Source: Actinobacteria bacterium UBA6100
GTDB lineage: Bacteria; Actinomycetota; Coriobacteriia; Anaerosomatales; Anaerosomataceae
Length of the DNA: 8,563 bases
Assembly: GCA_002423585.1 (NCBI GenBank)
Contig: DIWS01000007.1
Coordinates: 279 to 8,841 of the forward strand
Direction of reading: 5' to 3'
This document shows positions 5,248 to 8,563 of this stretch, in pieces; position 1 is the stretch's first letter, and every line of letters starts with the position of its first letter. A program made the translations under genes and the position numbers. Under the pieces are notes generated by a model. It did no database searches and had not been told where the DNA came from. It worked only from the letters and a program-made list of their open reading frames with translations.

Positions 5248-7809
5248 CTATTCTTCTTCGTCGAACTCCTCGCTGACGAGATCCTCTGCCTCTGCCTCAA
5301 GGTCGGTCATGCCGGGAACGCGATCAGGCGCTTCTTCGATGAGCGCCTGCTGACCTTCGAGTGCAGCCGGCTTCTTCTTCTTTTTCGCACTCACCCGCGC
5401 GATGGCTGACACACGGTCGTTCTCCCCGACGTTCATGACCTTGACGCCCTGGGTGGAGCGGCCGAGCTGGCTGATGTCCTCGGCTCGCACGCGGATGACC
5501 ACACCCTCATCGGAGATGAGCATGAGCTCGTGACCGGGCATGACGATCTTCATGCCCGCGAGACGGCCCTTTTTCGGCGTGACCTGGATGGTCTTGACGC
5601 CCATGCCGCCACGGTTCTGGATCGGATACTGGTCCACCGGTGTTCGCTTGCCGTAACCGCGCTCGGTCACCACGAAGAGCTCCGAGCCGGGGTAGGCGAT
5701 CTCCATGCCGAGCACGCGGTCGTCGTCCTTCACGTTCATGCCGCGCACGCCGGTCGTGTCCCGGCCCATCGGGCGCGCATCGGCCTCGTCCCACTTGATG
5801 GCTTTGCCGTCGGCCGAGACCATCATGACGACCTCACCCTGCTTCACGCGACGGACGGCGATAAGCTCGTCATTGTCGCGCAGGTTGATCGCGATGATGC
5901 CATCGCGGCGGCTGCGGTCGTACGCCTGAATGGCGGTCTTCTTGACCATCCCCTTGGCGGTCGCGAACAACAGGAACTCGTCCGTGTTGAAGTCTCGCGT
6001 CGTGATGACCGCGGCGATGCGCTCGTTCTGCTCGAAGGGCAGCAGGTTCACGACCGCCGTGCCGCGCGCATGGCGCGAACCGACCGGGAGCTCGTGCACC
6101 TTGAGGCGGTAGACCTTGCCCTTGGTCGAGAAGAAGAGCACGTAGTCGTGTGTGGAGCTGATGAAGAGGTGTTCCACGAAGTCGCTCTCTTTGAGATTCA
6201 CGCCCGAGATGCCCTTCCCGCCCCGTTTCTGTTGGCGGTACGTGGCCACAGGAAGCCGCTTCACATAGCCGGCCTTGGTGATGGTGACGACCATGTCCTC
6301 TTCGGCGATGAGGTCCTCGATGTCGAGATCGGCCGCCGCTCCCGCGAGTTCCGTGCGGCGCTTGTTGCCGAAGCGCGTCTTGATCTCGTTCATCTCGTCT
6401 TTGATGATCTGCAGGACGAGGGTCATATCGCCGAGCACCTTCTGGTACCAGGCGATCTTCTCGCGCAACTCCGCGAGCTCCTCTTCAATCTTCGAACGCT
6501 CGAGGCCGGTGAGGCGGCGCAGGCGCATCTCGAGAATGGCGTCGGTCTGCGCCTCGGACAGCGCGAACCGCTCCATCAGGCGAGCCTTGGCCTCTGTGTC
6601 ATCCGCGCTGGCGCGGATGATCTTGATGACCTCGTCGATGTTGTCGAGGGCGATCATGTATCCCTCGAGGATATGGGCACGCTCCTCGGCCTTACGCAGG
6701 TCGTAGCGCGTTCGCCTGACGATGACGTCCTTCTGGTGCTCGACGTAGTGCGAAAGCATCTGCTTCAGGGGGAGCTCTCTCGGCACGCCGTCCACCAGCG
6801 CGAGCTGGATGATGCCGATGCCTGTCTCGAGCGGGGTGTGCTTGAAGAGTTTGTTCATCACGACCTGGGGAATCGCCACCTGCTTGAGCTCGATGACGAT
6901 GCGCATACCCTTGCGGTCCGATTCATCCCGCAGGTCCGAGATCTCGGTGAGCTTCTTCTCCCGCACGAGTTCCGCGATCTTGGTGACCAACTTCGACTTG
7001 TTCACGGCATACGGGAGCTCGGTGATGATGATCCGCATGCGTCCGGTGGAGGTCTGCTCGGCGTACGCCTTGCCACGCACCTTGATCGAGCCTCGGCCGG
7101 TCTCGTACGCGTTGACGATGCCTTCGCGACCCATGATGATGCCGCCGGTCGGGAAGTCCGGACCGGGGATGTGCGCCATCAGTCCCTCGGTGGTGATGTC
7201 GGGATCGTCGATGAGCGCACAGGTGGCGTCGATGACCTCGCCGAGATTGTGCGGCAGGATGTTGGTGGCCATGCCCACCGCGATACCCGCCGAGCCGTTC
7301 ACCAGCAGGTTCGGATACCGCGCCGGCAAGACGAGCGGTTCGGTCAGCGACTCGTCGTAGTTCGGGCCGAAGTCGACGGTCTCCTTCTCCATGTCGCGGA
7401 GCAGTTCCATCGCCGGCCGCGCGAGACGCGACTCTGTATACCGCATCGCGGCCGCAGAGTCGCCGTCGACGGACCCGAAGTTGCCGTGGCCATCGACGAG
7501 CGGCACGCGCATGGCGAAGTCCTGCGCCATGCGGACCATCGTGTCGTACACCGCGGTATCGCCGTGGGGGTGATATTTGCCGAGCACTTCACCGACGGTC
7601 CAGGCCGACTTCTTGTACGCCCGGGTCGGGGTGAGTCCCGACTCATGCATGGCATACAGGATCCTTCGGTGGACCGGCTTCAGTCCGTCACGGACATCCG
7701 GCAACGCTCGCGCGACGATGACACTCATCGAGTACTCGAGGAACGAGCGCCGCAGCTCGTCCTCGATGTCGATGGGCGTTACTCTTGCGGCGATCTCCTG
7801 ATCAGTCAC
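5248..7809 (-). CDS. gyrA: DNA gyrase subunit A
   Basis: GyrA is the DNA-breaking and rejoining subunit of the A2B2 gyrase that introduces negative supercoils. It is complete at 853 residues. The winged-helix core holds AAMRYTES with catalytic Y124 and R123 (E. coli Y122/R121). The quinolone region is HPHGDTAVYD (residues 80-89), with T85 at the E. coli S83 position and D89 at the D87 position. A coiled-coil follows (about 365-485, with EMRLRRLTGLER at the gate). The C-terminal pinwheel starts near 505 and carries the GyrA box QKRGGKG (527-533), which marks gyrase rather than topoisomerase IV, plus a box-like QNRGGMG at 731-737. The tail is a run of five lysines (809-813) and then a strongly acidic end (SEEFDEEE). 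The GTG start at 7807-7809 is supported by AAGGAG 9 nt upstream and by the usual N-terminal position of IDIEDELRRSFLEYSMSVIV. An upstream in-frame ATG at 7878 would lie inside the preceding gene. Confidence 0.99.
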   Translation of the reverse strand: MTDQEIAARVTPIDIEDELRRSFLEYSMSVIVARALPDVRDGLKPVHRRILYAMHESGLTPTRAYKKSAWTVGEVLGKYHPHGDTAVYDTMVRMAQDFAMRVPLVDGHGNFGSVDGDSAAAMRYTESRLARPAMELLRDMEKETVDFGPNYDESLTEPLVLPARYPNLLVNGSAGIAVGMATNILPHNLGEVIDATCALIDDPDITTEGLMAHIPGPDFPTGGIIMGREGIVNAYETGRGSIKVRGKAYAEQTSTGRMRIIITELPYAVNKSKLVTKIAELVREKKLTEISDLRDESDRKGMRIVIELKQVAIPQVVMNKLFKHTPLETGIGIIQLALVDGVPRELPLKQMLSHYVEHQKDVIVRRTRYDLRKAEERAHILEGYMIALDNIDEVIKIIRASADDTEAKARLMERFALSEAQTDAILEMRLRRLTGLERSKIEEELAELREKIAWYQKVLGDMTLVLQIIKDEMNEIKTRFGNKRRTELAGAAADLDIEDLIAEEDMVVTITKAGYVKRLPVATYRQQKRGGKGISGVNLKESDFVEHLFISSTHDYVLFFSTKGKVYRLKVHELPVGSRHARGTAVVNLLPFEQNERIAAVITTRDFNTDEFLLFATAKGMVKKTAIQAYDRSRRDGIIAINLRDNDELIAVRRVKQGEVVMMVSADGKAIKWDEADARPMGRDTTGVRGMNVKDDDRVLGMEIAYPGSELFVVTERGYGKRTPVDQYPIQNRGGMGVKTIQVTPKKGRLAGMKIVMPGHELMLISDEGVVIRVRAEDISQLGRSTQGVKVMNVGENDRVSAIARVSAKKKKKPAALEGQQALIEEAPDRVPGMTDLEAEAEDLVSEEFDEEE

Positions 7810-7818
7810 TGAGCGTCT

Positions 7819-7825
7819 CTCCTTA
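7819..7825 (-). promoter_or_regulatory. gyrA ribosome binding site overlapping the upstream stop codon
   Basis: The minus strand reads TAAGGAG. The TAA is the stop of the two-helix membrane protein, and AAGGAG is the Shine-Dalgarno for the gyrA GTG start 9 nt further on. Ribosomes finishing the upstream gene would end on the gyrA binding site, so the two genes are probably translationally coupled. Confidence 0.8.
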
Positions 7826-8356
7826 CAGATGCTGGCGGTACTTGCGGAACAACAAGAAGGCGCCGCCGAGGAAACCAAGGCCGATCAGCAACACCACGAA
7901 TGAGAGCATGCCGGCGAAGAGCGTACCAGCCCCCGCATCGGTGCGAACGGTTCCAAAGAGTAGCGCTGATTGGGCGATGATATACGTGCCGGTTCCCGTC
8001 ATGAACGCGATCGTGCCGTAGATCAACCCCTTGTTCACGGTCGGCGCTGATGGCTCCTCGCTCTTGAGTTCGATGAGCATCGCATCGATACGTGCCTCGG
8101 ACAGCACCGTCTGCTTCCCGGCGCTCACCGGCTCCTGCTCCCGGATCTCGGCCGGGCGCTCGGGGACCACTGTCGCTCCCGCCGGGTCGTCGGCCTCCCG
8201 TGAACGCTCGTCCTCCGGTTCCGGAGAGCGGACCTGCTGAAGAGCCGCCTCCAACTCCGCCTGGGCCTGCGCCTCGTCTTGCGCCTTGCGAAAACGCTCG
8301 AAAGCCTCCTGCTCCCAGGGTGGGGGTTCGAAGCGTGACTTTGGTTGATCTGGCAT
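7823..8356 (-). CDS. Uncharacterised two-helix membrane protein between gyrB and gyrA
   Basis: I do not recognise this 177-residue protein. It begins with RFEPPPWEQEAFERFRKAQDE (residues 8-28 region), a proline-tryptophan motif that runs into a charged helical stretch rich in Ala, Gln and Glu up to about residue 43. Residues 44-82 look disordered and rich in Pro, Glu, Asp and Arg. A short predicted helix (LSEARIDAMLIELKSEE, 85-101) precedes two hydrophobic segments at about 110-134 and 146-170. The C-terminus is basic (RKYRQHL). By the positive-inside rule both termini are probably cytoplasmic, leaving a short external loop (about 135-145). The start is the ATG at 8354-8356, with GGAGG 6 nt upstream and 25 bp after the gyrB stop. 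Its stop overlaps the gyrA ribosome binding site, so it is expressed with gyrase. It could be a lineage-specific membrane protein with no gyrase role; the sequence does not decide. Confidence 0.85.
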   Translation of the reverse strand: MPDQPKSRFEPPPWEQEAFERFRKAQDEAQAQAELEAALQQVRSPEPEDERSREADDPAGATVVPERPAEIREQEPVSAGKQTVLSEARIDAMLIELKSEEPSAPTVNKGLIYGTIAFMTGTGTYIIAQSALLFGTVRTDAGAGTLFAGMLSFVVLLIGLGFLGGAFLLFRKYRQHL

Positions 8357-8362
8357 CGCGGG

Positions 8363-8367
8363 CCTCC
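8363..8367 (-). promoter_or_regulatory. Ribosome binding site of the gyrB-gyrA intervening gene
   Basis: GGAGG on the minus strand lies 6 nt before the ATG at 8354-8356, within the 25-bp gap after gyrB. It supports this gene being really translated and fixes its start at this ATG rather than at an overlapping frame. Confidence 0.75.
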
Positions 8368-8381
8368 GGGTGGATCACGCG

Positions 8382-8563
8382 CTAGACATCCAGGAAGCGC
8401 ACGTTCTTGGCGTGCCGCTGGATGAAAAGCCGACGGGGCTCGACCTCATCGCCCATGAGGTCCATGAACGCCTCTTCGGCAGCCATCGCGTCATCGAGTC
8501 CGACCTGCAGAAGCGTCCGTTTTGCGGGATCCATCGTGGTCTCCCAGAGCTGCTCGGGGTTCA
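8382..8563 (-). CDS. gyrB: DNA gyrase subunit B, C-terminal end only (5' part outside the window)
   Basis: The last 59 codons of gyrB are visible, ending at a TAG stop (8382-8384). GyrB is the ATPase subunit of gyrase, and this part is the end of its TOPRIM/C-terminal region that contacts GyrA. I translated NPEQLWETTMDP, then RTLLQVGLDDAMAAEEAF, LMGDEVEPRRLFIQ and a final NVRFLDV. The EQLWETTMDP and LMGDxVEPRRxFI blocks are near-universal in bacterial GyrB. They exclude a generic ORF, although ParE shares a similar end. Assignment to gyrB rather than parE rests on the adjacent true gyrA with a GyrA box. The terminal NVRFLDV replaces the common NLDV/NLDI ending. The N-terminal ATPase domain and the upstream promoter are outside the window. 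Confidence 0.95.
   Translation of the reverse strand, partial: NPEQLWETTMDPAKRTLLQVGLDDAMAAEEAFMDLMGDEVEPRRLFIQRHAKNVRFLDV

Noticed and set aside
5530..7812. A 760-codon open frame on the plus strand opposite gyrA
   Set aside because: It lies entirely antisense to a certain gyrA. Its His/Asp/Arg/Val-rich translation, with no recognisable domain, is what a GC-biased gene yields in this complementary frame. No binding site or domain supports it.
7810..7878. gyrA starting at the ATG at 7878
   Set aside because: It would add 23 Ser/Cys-rich residues absent from known GyrA proteins and overlap the upstream gene. The GTG at 7809 has AAGGAG at proper spacing and gives the usual GyrA N-terminus.

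Overview
This is a chromosomal segment from a GC-rich bacterium. Every supported gene lies on the minus strand, so the natural reading direction is from base 8563 down to base 1. The gene content (a gyrB-gyrA pair, frequent GTG starts, GC-biased third codon positions, and an export system with no TolC-type gene in view) fits a high-GC Gram-positive-like lineage. A deep-branching actinobacterium such as Coriobacteriia is my best guess. That placement is an inference from style and was not tested against a database.

Gyrase region (8563 to about 5170). The window opens inside the last 59 codons of gyrB. After 25 bp comes a 177-residue protein with two C-terminal membrane segments that I do not recognise. 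Its TAA stop lies within the ribosome binding site of gyrA. GyrA is complete (853 residues) and has its catalytic tyrosine, GyrA box and an acidic C-terminal tail. Two GC-rich hairpins follow the gyrA stop. The second is followed by a short pyrimidine-rich run on the minus strand and is the likely terminator.

Transport region (5150 to 1). Five genes are packed head to tail: an MFS transporter, a HAD-family phosphatase, an HlyD/MacA-type membrane-fusion adaptor, a MacB/LolD-type ABC ATPase, and a MacB/FtsX-type permease cut off by the window edge. Gaps are 16 and 26 bp, and the last two junctions are 4-base overlaps (GTGA and ATGA), so co-translation of adaptor, ATPase and permease is likely. 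These three make up a MacAB/YknXYZ-like exporter. The substrates of both transporters and the reason the phosphatase sits between them cannot be read from the sequence.

Most of the window is ordinary housekeeping and transport content. The points most worth a second look are the small membrane protein wedged between gyrB and gyrA, and the unusually long, apparently mirror-symmetric helical hairpin of the adaptor. I found no CRISPR array, insertion sequence, tRNA, rRNA or convincing prophage signal. No stretch longer than 300 bases lacks a gene; the longest gap is the 97 bp between gyrA and the MFS gene.
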